Below, piece by piece: positions 1 to 8,273 of a stretch of 40,662 bases of DNA. The stretch lies in contig NZ_JASZYR010000027.1 in assembly GCF_030316855.1 (NCBI RefSeq), positions 1 through 40,662 of the forward strand, read 5' to 3'. The translations under genes and the position numbers were made by a program. Source of the DNA: Variovorax sp. J22P240. Lineage in GTDB: Bacteria > Pseudomonadota > Gammaproteobacteria > Burkholderiales > Burkholderiaceae_C. Each line of letters starts with the position of its first letter. The stretch's first letter is position 1. A model generated the notes under the pieces. That model had not been told where the DNA came from, ran no database searches, and saw only the letters and a list, made by a program, of their open reading frames with translations.

Positions 1-109
1 CAGACCCTCAGCGATACTGCACCCACTCGGCTGTCCGCAGTGGCACGCTGAGCACCGTGCATCTCAGCCCTGTCCGGGCTGAAGACTTACACCATGCGCT
101 GGGACGTGA

Positions 110-373
110 CCTGCACCGGCCCCCGCGCCAGCGAGCCCGCCCGGCCTCGTTCATGACTCGCCCGACACAAGCAAAGGCTGCCAAGCTGACCGAGTGCCGG
201 ACGCAGCCCTTGTCGGGAAGACGGAAGCCGACGCTCTGGCCCTGCTCAAGGGTTGCCCTTGGCGCATCGGAGAACGGGACGGCCAGCAATTTCCCGGCAC
301 CATGGACTTCGAACCGACGCGGCGGACGTTGGGGATTGCCGCTGGCAAGGTGACTTGGGTTCGGCGCGGATAG
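110..373 (+). pseudogene. Peptidase inhibitor I78-like relic, 5' end lost or frameshifted
   Basis: An open frame runs from just after a stop at 107 to a stop at 371-373. Its second half reads like the I78 (Inhibitor_I78) family: a start like DAALVGKTEADALALL, then WRIGERDGQQFPGTMDFEP, an Arg, and a short C-terminal hairpin ending VTWVRRG. Family members are small secreted or lipoprotein protease inhibitors of about 80-120 residues. No ATG opens this frame. The only early alternative is a GTG at 194, which would give about 59 residues and no signal peptide. A Pro/Ala-rich stretch precedes the domain and other frames contain ATGs, so an upstream frameshift is likely. The family match is from memory of the consensus, and the usual C-terminal Cys-Gly is Arg-Gly here. 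Confidence 0.42.
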
Positions 374-526
374 TCCGGAGACGACCGCAGGATGCAAGCG
401 CGAGCAGTGCGCAAACCGAGGTTGATAGCGTTGGCGGCGCCGTAGACCCGCAGGCGGGCATCAGCAGACGTTCGAAGCCCTGCCAGAATTCCGGCCTCAA
501 TTTCGCCTGGTTTCAGACCGCCACCC

Positions 527-847
527 ATGCGACGCGTGCTCTTCATCTGCAGTAGAAACAGGCTCCGCAGCCCGACCGCGGAGAACTTGTTCGCTGGCCC
601 TGGTATTGAGACGGATTCCGCTGGGCTCGCGCCCGACGCGGAATGCGTACTGAGCGCCGAGCAGCTCGAGTGGGCGGACCTGATATTCGCGATGGAGAAG
701 CAACATCGGGTCAAGCTCAAGCACATATTCGCGTCGTCCTTGCAGGGCAAGAGAGTCGTGTGCCTTGATGTCCCTGACCGGTACCAGTTCATGCAGCCTG
801 AACTCGTCGAGTTGCTGCGGCAGAAGGTCGGTCAATACCTGCGGTAG
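527..847 (+). CDS. Low molecular weight protein tyrosine phosphatase-like protein
   Basis: This 106-residue protein opens with the phosphate-binding loop of the LMW-PTP fold, FICSRNRLRSPTAE. Cys8 and Arg14 make the C-x5-R signature, followed by Ser-Pro-Thr. It differs from classical enzymes (C-x-G/N-N-x-C-R-S) by lacking the second Cys. The end reads LDVPDRYQFMQPELVELL, where the Asp-containing loop stands in place of the usual D-P-Y/W general-acid loop. It is about 40 residues shorter than classical LMW-PTPs, as in the widespread short subfamily of such proteins in proteobacteria. The start lies at the tip of the P-loop strand and leaves no room for another ATG. No operon partner is evident. 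Phosphatase activity is inferred from the family, not certain. Confidence 0.82.
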   Translation: MRRVLFICSRNRLRSPTAENLFAGPGIETDSAGLAPDAECVLSAEQLEWADLIFAMEKQHRVKLKHIFASSLQGKRVVCLDVPDRYQFMQPELVELLRQKVGQYLR

Positions 848-1253
848 TCGGCCCCACACGTCCGTACATGGAATTCTGTCGCGTACCGGCGGCATTCGGC
901 CGCCGGGGAACAGGTCGAACAATCCGACCTTGATGAGCGTGGGTACCGAGAACTCGAGTTCCTTCTCGACCTCGCCTGTCTCACCACTGTAGCGAGCACA
1001 GCCTGTGAAGAGGCTACCTTCTGCTTGAAGACCGGCCCGGGATCAACATGGATGGCAAGGAGACGGGGTGCCTTGTGAGCACAGTGGCGTCACTGAACGA
1101 GGCAACGACGAACGCCATAGTCGCAGCGGAAGCAGGCGTTCCCTGCAGAATACCGAGCTTAGGCAGTCGGCCACGGAACGGGCTTCCAGCCATAGGCGAG
1201 GATTGCACCACAAGGCAGACATAGGACGAATCCAACGCCACCTGGGGGAGTTG
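848..1253. other. Intergenic stretch without a convincing gene
   Basis: About 400 bases separate the phosphatase-like gene from the LOG-type gene. A minus-strand open frame across about 870-1010 reads protein-like (GEVEKELEFSVPTLIKVGLF), but downstream it continues only as the antisense shadow of the phosphatase gene. A plus-strand frame of 58 codons at 1048-1224 has no recognisable similarity. Either could be gene debris. I see no promoter or terminator worth calling. Confidence 0.4.
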
Positions 1254-1784
1254 ATGACCCGATCGAATCGTCGAGCACAGGTTTGTGTGTTGGGCAGTGC
1301 CGAGCCAGGCTCGCGCGCCTACGAATTGGCCGGTGAGGCCGGTGAACTTCTTGCCCGATTGGGCATTTCATTGATCAGCGGATGCGGCAGTCCGGCCACA
1401 AGGGTGGCGGCCGAGCGAGCCTTGGCTGCCGGTGGTTTGGTCATCAGCATCATTCCTAGCGGGGAGATGCCCGATCCGGACTGGCCGGCAACGGTCGTCA
1501 TTCCCTCCGGCGTGGGAGATGCGCGCAATCTCCTGATGGCGCTGGCCGGAGACGCCTGCATCGTGATCGGTGGCCGCGCCGGGACCATCTCGGAGGTCTG
1601 CCTGGCCTGGTTGCACAAGCGCCCGTTGCTACCTCTGGTGGGCTGTGGGGGTTGGTCCGAGGGCCTTCCCGACAATCCCCCTGACGAGCGGCAGAACTCG
1701 CCGATCTTGGCGTGGAGTTCTGCCGCTGATCTGCAGGCCCAGTTGCGATCCCTCGGGCTTGCACCTCCGGTGGTTGGGAGGTAG
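1254..1784 (+). CDS. TIGR00725/LOG-family nucleotide-binding protein
   Basis: This 176-residue Rossmann-like protein belongs to the TIGR00725 branch of the LOG/SLOG superfamily. It opens with RAQVCVLGSAEPGS, has a Gly-rich SGCGSPATRVAAERAL segment, and carries IGGRAGTISE, the local version of the P-G-G-x-G-T-x-x-E loop that binds a nucleotide phosphate. Related proteins include cytokinin-activating LOG enzymes and cellular nucleotide sensors. The open frame extends 62 codons upstream, but the ATG at 1254 is preceded by GGGGGAG at a good distance, and the conserved strand begins right after it. The C-terminal 40 residues are less conserved. The substrate cannot be assigned. Confidence 0.8.
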   Translation: MTRSNRRAQVCVLGSAEPGSRAYELAGEAGELLARLGISLISGCGSPATRVAAERALAAGGLVISIIPSGEMPDPDWPATVVIPSGVGDARNLLMALAGDACIVIGGRAGTISEVCLAWLHKRPLLPLVGCGGWSEGLPDNPPDERQNSPILAWSSAADLQAQLRSLGLAPPVVGR

Positions 1785-2257
1785 CCCCATTGGTCGGGGG
1801 CGCACGAGCGATGGCTCGGCAAGATCGGCAGCGGCCGCTATGTCGGGCGCGGCGTATCGGATTGGTTGGCAGCCGGGACACTGCCGATCCGCATGGAGAA
1901 TATGGACGGGCGTTGCGGCCACGCTCCGTGCGATCGCACGGATCGAACGCCTTCTTCTGCGCGCAATGCCGCGGCCTATGCGAAAACCGGATCGACGAGG
2001 ACTGCTGCAGGCGACCACCACGGCAGTGCGCGAGCAAGGTTGCGCGCCGGTGTTCGACACGTTCGCGAGGTCGGCGTGCCTGGCTTCGGCATGGCCTTCG
2101 CATGGGCGAGCACGGCATGGGCGCGATCCGCATTGCCACGCTGACCGCGCGCTTCGGCTTCGGCTTCGAGCGCCAGATGCGCCAGATGCGCCAGATGGTC
2201 GTTCGAAACCGAACTGCGCGGCTTGGGTCTTGGCGCCTGACCCACGCCGCCGATGTC
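1785..2257. other. Intergenic stretch, non-coding or eroded
   Basis: Several overlapping open frames exist here because of high GC, but all are Arg/Ala/Pro-rich, lack plausible ribosome sites and resemble no family I know. It sits between the convergent ends of the LOG-type gene and the epoxide hydrolase gene. The only structured element I see is the short tandem repeat at 2171-2197. Confidence 0.45.
2171..2197. repeat. Three tandem copies of a 9-bp unit
   Basis: CGCCAGATG occurs three times in a row without mismatch. It is preceded by a short run of TTCGGC-like hexamers. It lies in apparently non-coding DNA about 60 bases past the stop of the minus-strand epoxide hydrolase gene. It may be a slippage product. 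Confidence 0.8.
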
Positions 2258-3412
2258 TCAGCCGGCGCGCAACGGACGGTAGAAGGCGCGGATCTCCGCC
2301 GCCAGCGCGTCCGGCTCTTCCATCGCCGCGAAATGGCCGCCGGCCGGCATTACGCTCCAGCGGCGGATGTCGGTGAAGGTGCGCGCGGCGAGCGAGCGCG
2401 GCGGCCGAACGATCTCCTTGGGGAATTCGCAATAGCCCATCGGCACGTTGACGGTTTCGCCGTCCGGAATCGGCCAGGGCCCGTGCTGCCGCGCGTAGTA
2501 CGGCCAGAACGATGACCCGATAGCGCCCGTGAACCAGTACAGCGAGACGTTGGCAAGAATCTCGTCCTTCGAGAATGCGGATTCGATGTCGCCATTGCAG
2601 TCAGACCAGGCGCGCATCTTCTCGACGATCCATGCGGCGAGCCCCACGGGTGAATCGGTCAATGCGAAAGCCAGCGTCTGGGGCCGGGTGCCTTGTTGGG
2701 TGCTGTAGCCGGTCTCCTCGCTGAGCCAGCGCTTGAGATCGATCCGATACTGACGCTCGGCGGCGTCGTCGCCAGTCAACGCCGCGGGATCGCGCCGCAG
2801 CGGCAGCAGATTCAGGTGCACACCGATCGTTTTTTCCGGATGCACCAGCCCCAACCGTGCCGACACCGATGCCCCCCAGTCCCCGCCCTGCGTGGCGAAG
2901 CGACGATAGCCGAGGGTCTCGCTCATCAGCGTCGCGAAAACGTCGGCGATCTGCTCGACCGAGAAGCGCGGCTGTCCGGGTGCGAACGACAGGCCGTAGC
3001 CGGGCAGGCTGGGGGCCACGACCGTGAAGGCATCGGCCGGGTCGCCGCCGAAGCGCGCCGGGTCCGTCAGGTGCGGGATCATTTCCATGAACTCGAACAC
3101 CGAGCCCGGCCATCCATGCGACAGCAACAGGGGCATCGGACGCGGGCCGACGCCTTGCACATGCAGATAACGCAGGTCGATGCCCGCCAGCGGCACGCTG
3201 AACAGTGGCCAGGCGTTCAGCCGCGCCTCCTGTGCACGCCAGTCGAATTCGTGAAGCCAGTAGGCGGTGAGCCCGCGCATCCACGCAAGGTCTGTCCCGT
3301 AGGCCCAGGGTTCGCCCGGCGCCTGGTCGGGCAGACGCGTGCGCGCCAGCCGCTCGCGGAGATCGGCGATGGCGGGTTCGGGTACGTGCAGGTGGAAGGG
3401 GGTTGGGGTCAT
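2258..3412 (-). CDS. Epoxide hydrolase family alpha/beta hydrolase (EHN domain)
   Basis: This 384-residue protein has the N-terminal EHN segment of microsomal-type epoxide hydrolases (FHLHVPEPAIADLRERLART, WRAQEARLNAWPLF). The hydrolase core follows. HGWPGS (99-104) supplies the oxyanion loop. GGDWGA contains the nucleophilic Asp178, and GGHFAAMEEP contains the catalytic His360. The family opens epoxides to diols through an ester intermediate, with lid tyrosines polarising the ring. No signal peptide, so cytoplasmic. The open frame continues 103 codons upstream, but the ATG at 3412 has a GGAG eight bases before it and starts at the conserved N-terminus, while upstream sequence is TonB-receptor debris. 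It stands alone, convergent with the LOG-type gene. Confidence 0.93.
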   Translation of the reverse strand: MTPTPFHLHVPEPAIADLRERLARTRLPDQAPGEPWAYGTDLAWMRGLTAYWLHEFDWRAQEARLNAWPLFSVPLAGIDLRYLHVQGVGPRPMPLLLSHGWPGSVFEFMEMIPHLTDPARFGGDPADAFTVVAPSLPGYGLSFAPGQPRFSVEQIADVFATLMSETLGYRRFATQGGDWGASVSARLGLVHPEKTIGVHLNLLPLRRDPAALTGDDAAERQYRIDLKRWLSEETGYSTQQGTRPQTLAFALTDSPVGLAAWIVEKMRAWSDCNGDIESAFSKDEILANVSLYWFTGAIGSSFWPYYARQHGPWPIPDGETVNVPMGYCEFPKEIVRPPRSLAARTFTDIRRWSVMPAGGHFAAMEEPDALAAEIRAFYRPLRAG

Positions 3413-3548
3413 GGCATCTCCGCGTTTGCTCTTGCCGTGGACAATTCCGGATCCGGGCCGCGTGCGGCCGCCAAGATCGGCAATGCCCAGTATGTGAACT
3501 CCGGAGATTCCCTGGCAAGTCTGCGCTTCGCGGTGTTGCCGAGCATGC

Positions 3549-3709
3549 TCGTTTCCAGTTGTTGTCGAACCGGTGCTCCAGCGAGGCAAAGTAGGTCTGA
3601 GCGGTCGAATCCCAGCGCGCCCAATCGGCCGCGGTGGACTTCGAGCGCTCTCAGTTGGAGCGAAACCCCTCGCTGTACCAGACGGGCAGGCCGCCCCACA
3701 TGGGGCCTC
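3549..3709 (-). pseudogene. TonB-dependent siderophore receptor fragment
   Basis: Reading the minus strand, 3549-3650 encodes ERSKSTAADWARWDSTAQTY followed by FASLEHRFDNNWKR, characteristic of the mid-barrel of FpvA/FhuE-type ferric-siderophore receptors. The same frame continues upstream as GLPVWYSEGFRSN, interrupted by an in-frame TGA at 3651-3653. Outside this piece the similarity stops. A separate short run in another frame near 3730-3771 (GLELKGKLFETW) also resembles a receptor barrel strand, but would be out of order. Intact receptors have about 700-800 residues, so this is a small relic of a deleted gene. Confidence 0.7.
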
Positions 3710-4008
3710 ACTCATCCACACTTCCTGGGCCAGGTTTCAAACAACTTGCCCTTGAGCTCCAGCCCTTGCTGCACCAGGCGGGTTGGCGCACAGGGCAAAG
3801 CGCATTTTGGTCTCTTGTCGTGATGGCCTCAAATACCTCGGCGCTCTCCCAGCAGGTCTCGGGAGCGGGCGGTGCCATTTGTCAGAGGTTGTTTACGGAA
3901 TCCAGCCCACGTGGGCGGCTCGCGGGCGTCGAATCCGATCCTCTTGCCGGGTCCTCCGCTCCGTAGGCCAAGGGAAGGGCGGGCCCCTGAGGGAAATTAA
4001 GCGAAGCC

Positions 4009-4123
4009 AGGAGGAACCGAACGATGAGCACGGTCCGGGACTCGCCCGGATCAGGAGGTCCAAGATCATGCTTTCGCGAGCCCCCGAACATCGTCAAAGT
4101 ATGGTTTCCGCAAACCCCAGGAG
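4009..4123 (+). promoter_or_regulatory. Leader of the universal stress protein gene: hairpin and stacked ribosome sites
   Basis: Three Shine-Dalgarno-like sites occur in 115 bases: AGGAGG at 4009 before ATG 4024, AGGAGG at 4053 before ATG 4068, and AGGAG at 4119 before ATG 4131. A perfect 6-bp inverted repeat, TCCGGG/CCCGGA with a 5-base loop (4034-4050), sits directly before the second site. The 4068 ATG is in frame with the stress protein. The 4024 ATG opens a 60-codon frame that overlaps the stress gene out of frame and ends at 4206. The arrangement suggests translational control, but this is inference. Confidence 0.45.
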
Positions 4124-4130
4124 ATTCGAC

Positions 4131-4577
4131 ATGTTCAAACGCATTCTTGTGGCTACCGATGGTTCCACGCTTTCCGAACAGGCCGTTGCCAAGGCTATCG
4201 ACCTGAGTTTGCTGACCGATGCGGAACTGCATGCGATCACTGTGGCACATCTAGAACCACACAGCTATTTCGAAGGTTCGTCCGTGCTGAGCCAGCGGCA
4301 AGTCGAGGAGTCGCATCAGCGGTCAGTCGCGGCGGCGCAGGCTTTGGTCGATGCAGTCAAGGGTATCGCGCTCGCAAAGGGCGTTCGGCGTGCGGAGGCC
4401 GTTGTCGCGAAGTCGAACCACGTGGCTGAATCGATCGTCGAATTCGCGAAGACTCACGACTGTGACCTGATCGTCATGGCGTCTCACGGGCGCCGAGGAC
4501 TCACGCGACTGCTGATGGGCAGTGAGACCCTGCACGTCCTGACCCATTCGCACACGCCTGTTCTGGTGCTACGTTAG
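4131..4577 (+). CDS. Universal stress protein (UspA family)
   Basis: This 148-residue cytoplasmic protein starts with the Usp strand MFKRILVATDGSTLSEQAV. It ends with MASHGRRGLTRLLMGSETLH and VLTHSHTPVLVLR. The SHG-x9-GS arrangement is the ATP-binding loop of the ATP-binding Usp branch, although the first Gly of the usual G-x2-G is Ala. Asp10 is the conserved nucleotide-site residue. Length is normal for a single-domain Usp. I chose the ATG at 4131 because it gives the family N-terminus and has AGGAG seven bases upstream. An in-frame ATG at 4068 with a stronger AGGAGG would add 21 residues. Such proteins are typically induced in stress or growth arrest. Confidence 0.93.
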   Translation: MFKRILVATDGSTLSEQAVAKAIDLSLLTDAELHAITVAHLEPHSYFEGSSVLSQRQVEESHQRSVAAAQALVDAVKGIALAKGVRRAEAVVAKSNHVAESIVEFAKTHDCDLIVMASHGRRGLTRLLMGSETLHVLTHSHTPVLVLR

Positions 4578-4780
4578 TGGTAGCAGGAGCCCGGCCGCTT
4601 TTCGGTTCGGCATCCCAGCGTGTCTTGATAGGGATCGGCACACGCGTGCCTGCACCGGATCCTTGCATGGTCCTCAAATCGGCAGACCGATGAAGGCGAC
4701 CCTCCGTCGTGGGAACGAGTTGCGATGACGGCTACGCTGACATTAGGAGACCCCGTTGCATCAAGGTCGCGGTGGACTGC

Positions 4781-6352
4781 TCAGCCACCGGCGTTGAGCA
4801 CGCCTTCGAAGAACACCCGTGCCGACTGCATGCAATAGGCCGGCACGAGTTGCCCGTGGTACGCGAGGGCCACGGACTGGTCCTTGTCGGCGTCGGTTCC
4901 GGGCGACGCTGCCCGCTCTTGCGCTTTGGCCTGCGCAAAACCCGCGCGCGCTGTGGCGTACGCATCGTTGACACCCGTCGATTCCAGGTCCACCACGGTG
5001 AGCGACGACGCGGCCATGCCGCGCGCGCGGAAGTAGCCGGCCGTCGCCAGGCTGCTGTTGAAGTTGACCGTCGGGTCATTGGCACCGCCGCACATCAGCA
5101 CGGGCCGCGTCGGCAGCCAGTTGCGCAGGTCGTTGGCCACGGCCGCCTTGCGCAGGCCGGTGGTAGGTGTGCAGTCGAGCGGCGAAGGGGTGTTGAGCGA
5201 GGCCGCCGTCGCGGGCAGCGCATTGCCAGGGCAGGGGCGAGCCTTGACGTCGTCAGACCAGGTCGTCAGGTAGCTCTGGCGCACCAGATGGTCTGCGCCG
5301 TAATTGATGGCCACGCTCGCGTTCACGGGACCGGGTGTGGCATTCGCCGGAAAGAACGCGTACTTGGGCAGCTTGCCTGAGGAGATCAACTCGTCGCTCG
5401 ACAGGTAGCTCGGCAGCAGCGTGTCGATGCCCGAGGCGTACTTGTCTTCGTAGATGTCGCTCGGGGCCGCGTAGACGCTGCCGAACTGCTTCTGCCAACT
5501 GGTCGTGATCATCGGGAAGAACACGGTGCTGCCGAGCTCCGGCAAGCCGGCCGCGGAGTAGTCGATCAGCAGGCTGATTGCCGACGGCGCGGACAGCGGG
5601 GCCGAGGCCGTCACCGGCATCCCTGTCGCCTGCATCTCGCGATGCGCCGCCAGCGCCGCGTAGCCGCCTTCCGAATATCCGGTGACCAGCAACGTGCCAC
5701 CATCCGTTGCCGAGATCGCGGCCAAGGTCGAGCGCGCAGCCCTCAACGCGTCGATCATCTCCTTGCCCTGCTGGTCGGCATTCAGGAAGGGGTGATACGG
5801 CAGCGGCGACTTGTCGTAGCCCGCGTAGTTGGGTGCCACCACGATGTAGCCCTGCGCCGCGAACATGGCCGCCACCACCACGCCTTCCGCAGCGGCCGGC
5901 TGGTTGGTGTTGGTCAGGTTGGAGATGTCGTAGTTGCGCTCGGTGGCCGTGCCGTGACCGTACAGCACCATGGGGCGCGGTCCGTTGCATGCGGGGTCGG
6001 TGCCGGCGGGAAGCATGATCGCGGCGCTGGCAGGGACCGACTCGCCTTGCGCGCCGACGGTCTGGTACTGCAGGTAGCGCACGTCGATGCCGCACTTGGG
6101 CACGCCCGCGGCGTTCAGGAGGGTCTTGCCGGTCGAATCGACGTCGAGCACGGTCTTGAATTCATCCACCGACCAGCGGACGACGCGCTCCGGGTCGGCC
6201 GTGAGCGCGGTGCCACGAGGCGGCGTCGTGACCGAGCCCGCAATGGCCGTGGCCAACGCGTTGCCGCCGCCGCTTCCGCCGCCGCAAGCCGAGAGCATCA
6301 ATACGCCTGCAACGGCAAGAGTGGAGGCAAGGAAGTCGACGGTTCGGTTCAT
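4781..6352 (-). CDS. Exported alpha/beta hydrolase lipoprotein
   Basis: This 523-residue protein begins with a hydrophobic signal ending LMLSACGGG; Cys23 fits a lipobox and is followed by a Gly-rich tether, so it is probably an outer-membrane lipoprotein. The hydrolase fold shows MVLYGHGT (oxyanion region, about 129-135), APNYAGYD, the nucleophile elbow GYSEGG (Ser227), an acid candidate in CGGANDPTVNF and a histidine near the C-terminus in AYHGQLVP. It resembles secretory lipase/prolyl-oligopeptidase-like esterases. The substrate is unknown; polyester or lipid esters are plausible. It is transcribed alone, convergent with the universal stress protein gene. Confidence 0.88.
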   Translation of the reverse strand: MNRTVDFLASTLAVAGVLMLSACGGGSGGGNALATAIAGSVTTPPRGTALTADPERVVRWSVDEFKTVLDVDSTGKTLLNAAGVPKCGIDVRYLQYQTVGAQGESVPASAAIMLPAGTDPACNGPRPMVLYGHGTATERNYDISNLTNTNQPAAAEGVVVAAMFAAQGYIVVAPNYAGYDKSPLPYHPFLNADQQGKEMIDALRAARSTLAAISATDGGTLLVTGYSEGGYAALAAHREMQATGMPVTASAPLSAPSAISLLIDYSAAGLPELGSTVFFPMITTSWQKQFGSVYAAPSDIYEDKYASGIDTLLPSYLSSDELISSGKLPKYAFFPANATPGPVNASVAINYGADHLVRQSYLTTWSDDVKARPCPGNALPATAASLNTPSPLDCTPTTGLRKAAVANDLRNWLPTRPVLMCGGANDPTVNFNSSLATAGYFRARGMAASSLTVVDLESTGVNDAYATARAGFAQAKAQERAASPGTDADKDQSVALAYHGQLVPAYCMQSARVFFEGVLNAGG

Positions 6353-6650
6353 GGGCTACGGGTCTCCAGCAAAAAGGGTTGAATCGCGCGAGGATGCCCG
6401 CAACCACCCTTGCTGCCGTGCCAGCGACAGCCGACTTCGCGTGAAGCGTCGGGCCTACAGATGCCCAGGGTTCCCCGAGCAAGGGCTGGACGTTTCCAAA
6501 CGCCCGCAACGAGCCAAAAGCGCAACGGGGTCTGCATGATGTTCCGCGCGCAGTGCTGTTTACGGGATCAGACGCTCAGCGGCGACATGGGCCGAGGCAA
6601 CCGCCATCGCTGGCGAGGCCATGGCGATGCGGTGGCGATCGGCGCGGGAC

Positions 6651-7040
6651 CTACTTCGTGGCCGAGGCCGGTACGGGGGTGACCTTTTCGCGGATCAACC
6701 CTCCGCCCATCACGCTCCCGCCGGTAGTGCTGCCCGCACCGCCCCGCACGCGCGCTTCGCAATCAGCCTGGTCCGCGGCAGGTTGCTCCTTGCAGCGTGC
6801 CATCGCGTTGGCGTCGTAGTCCGCTGCCGGCGCGCTGGTGAGGCCGCCGCGGGCCGCCTCTTGACGCGCGGCGCCGGCCTCGCGCAGGCATGCCGCCTTG
6901 TCCTGCTGCACGCCGTCGCACGTTGCGCGTTCGCGCTGTGCGCGGGCGTCGGCGCCGGATGTCGCCGACTGAGCCAAGGCCGGGCCGGCCAGGAGCATGG
7001 AGATCAGACAGAGGTTGGCGGCGGCGATTCTGTTGTTCAT
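6651..7040 (-). CDS. Small secreted cysteine-containing protein, unknown function
   Basis: This 129-residue protein has a clear signal peptide (MNNRIAAANLCLISMLLAGPALAQ, cut after ALA). The mature part is charged and Ala-rich with four cysteines spaced as in CDGVQQDKAACLREAG and CKEQPAADQADCEARV. It ends with a Gly-rich segment and LIREKVTPVPA. I know this layout from short exported proteins of Burkholderiales, but no function is established. The four Cys probably form two disulfides in the periplasm. A ribosome-site-like GGAAGAA lies before the start. It is a single gene between two longer minus-strand genes. Confidence 0.8.
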   Translation of the reverse strand: MNNRIAAANLCLISMLLAGPALAQSATSGADARAQRERATCDGVQQDKAACLREAGAARQEAARGGLTSAPAADYDANAMARCKEQPAADQADCEARVRGGAGSTTGGSVMGGGLIREKVTPVPASATK

Positions 7041-7268
7041 TGGTTCTTCCTTGTTCGATCAGACACCGCCAATGTGGCCGCAAGACCGCGCAGGGTCTGT
7101 CGGCCGAGACGCTTTCCGCCCCGTTCGCGCTCCGACAGTAGAAAGCCAGCGATCCGGCAAGCGCCTGCAGCCAGCCCCGTACGAGCGGTCCAGCCACAGC
7201 ATCGTCCGCCGGCGCAGCAACCTCACGGCACGCGTGCCGACGACGGCGCAGTGCTGAGCCGAGCGCGC

Positions 7269-8153
7269 TCAGAGCGCCGCCGCGATGGCACGCGCGAGAA
7301 AATCGTAGACCGCGCGAATGCGGCGGTTGCTGCGGATCTCGCGATGCACCACCAGCCATACCGGCAGCGCCGGGATGTCGAGCATCGGCAGCAGCGGCTC
7401 GACCTCCGGGTCCGTGCGCAGCATGTAGTTGGCGACGAAGCCGATCCCGAGCCCGGCACGCACGGCCTGCCAGTAGGCGTTGAGATCGTCGCTGCGAAAG
7501 GCGAACTGCTCGCGCGCGAAGTGAAGGCCCATCGCCTCGAAGCCGCGCAGGATGCTCTTGTCACGATCCAATCCCACGAGCTCGTGCCCCGCCAGGTCGC
7601 CGGGCTGGCGCGGAATGCCGCGCCGCCGCACATAGTCGCGGTGCGCGCAGGCGCTGAAGCTCACCTTGCCCACCCGCTTGATCACCAGCGAAGCCTGATC
7701 CGGCTGCACCATGCGCACGGCGATGTCGGCTTCGCGGCGCAGCAGGTTCGTCACGCTGTTGCTGGACACCAGCTCGATCTGCACGGTCGGCAGCGCCTGG
7801 CGCATTCGCGCGATCAGCGGCGGCATCAGGTTCACCGCAACAGGCTCGCTCGCGCTGATTCGAACGGTGCCCGAGACGAGCGCGTCTGCGCCTGAGACTT
7901 GGCGGGTCAGCGCGTTGGCCGCGGCTTCCATGGCACGCGCGTTGCCGGCCAACTGCAGCGCCATCGGCATGGGCAATAGCCCGCGGCCGGTGCGTTCGAA
8001 GAGCACCGTGCCGAGCTGCGATTCGAGTTCGGCGATATGGCGGCCTACCGTTGGCTGGCTCGAGCCAAGCGCACGGGCCGCGCCGAGCAAGCTACCGCAT
8101 TCGAGCGCTGCGAGGAACGAGCGCACCAGGCGCCAGTCGAAATCCGGGTGCAT
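7269..8153 (-). CDS. LysR family transcriptional regulator
   Basis: This 294-residue LysR regulator has an N-terminal winged helix-turn-helix (WRLVRSFLAALECGSLLGAA, RALGSSQPTVGRHIAELE, about residues 7-50). The periplasmic-binding-like effector domain follows, from SGTVRISASEPVAVNLMPPL to the C-terminus. Length is normal. The open frame extends 32 codons upstream, but the Met at 8153 (MHPDFDWRLV) gives the usual LysR start. It is divergent from the Acg-type flavoprotein gene, the classic arrangement for a LysR protein controlling its neighbour. The effector is unknown. Confidence 0.95.
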   Translation of the reverse strand: MHPDFDWRLVRSFLAALECGSLLGAARALGSSQPTVGRHIAELESQLGTVLFERTGRGLLPMPMALQLAGNARAMEAAANALTRQVSGADALVSGTVRISASEPVAVNLMPPLIARMRQALPTVQIELVSSNSVTNLLRREADIAVRMVQPDQASLVIKRVGKVSFSACAHRDYVRRRGIPRQPGDLAGHELVGLDRDKSILRGFEAMGLHFAREQFAFRSDDLNAYWQAVRAGLGIGFVANYMLRTDPEVEPLLPMLDIPALPVWLVVHREIRSNRRIRAVYDFLARAIAAAL

Positions 8154-8166
8154 TGACGAAACGGTG

Positions 8167-8184
8167 CTATTCAAAAATGCATAG
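8167..8184. promoter_or_regulatory. Candidate LysR-type operator
   Basis: The dyad CTAT-N10-ATAG lies 14 bases upstream of the LysR start codon and about 90 bases before the Acg-type gene. An AT-rich interrupted dyad in the divergent intergenic region is what a LysR binding site looks like. Function is inferred from position only. Confidence 0.35.
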
Positions 8185-8273
8185 CTGTTATGAGGACTCA
8201 GGCAATTGTGATGAGCGGCCGCGCTTCTGACAATGGGCATCACCCGCAACCTTCTAGCCCCGAGGAGCCTTCC

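Noticed and set aside
497..922. Minus-strand open frame of 141 codons over the phosphatase gene
   Set aside because: The plus-strand phosphatase matches its family from the P-loop to the C-terminus, so the minus frame here is its GC-driven shadow.
1790..2515. Long plus-strand open frame of 241 codons
   Set aside because: Arg/Ala-rich composition, no family resemblance, and overlap with the well supported epoxide hydrolase on the other strand.
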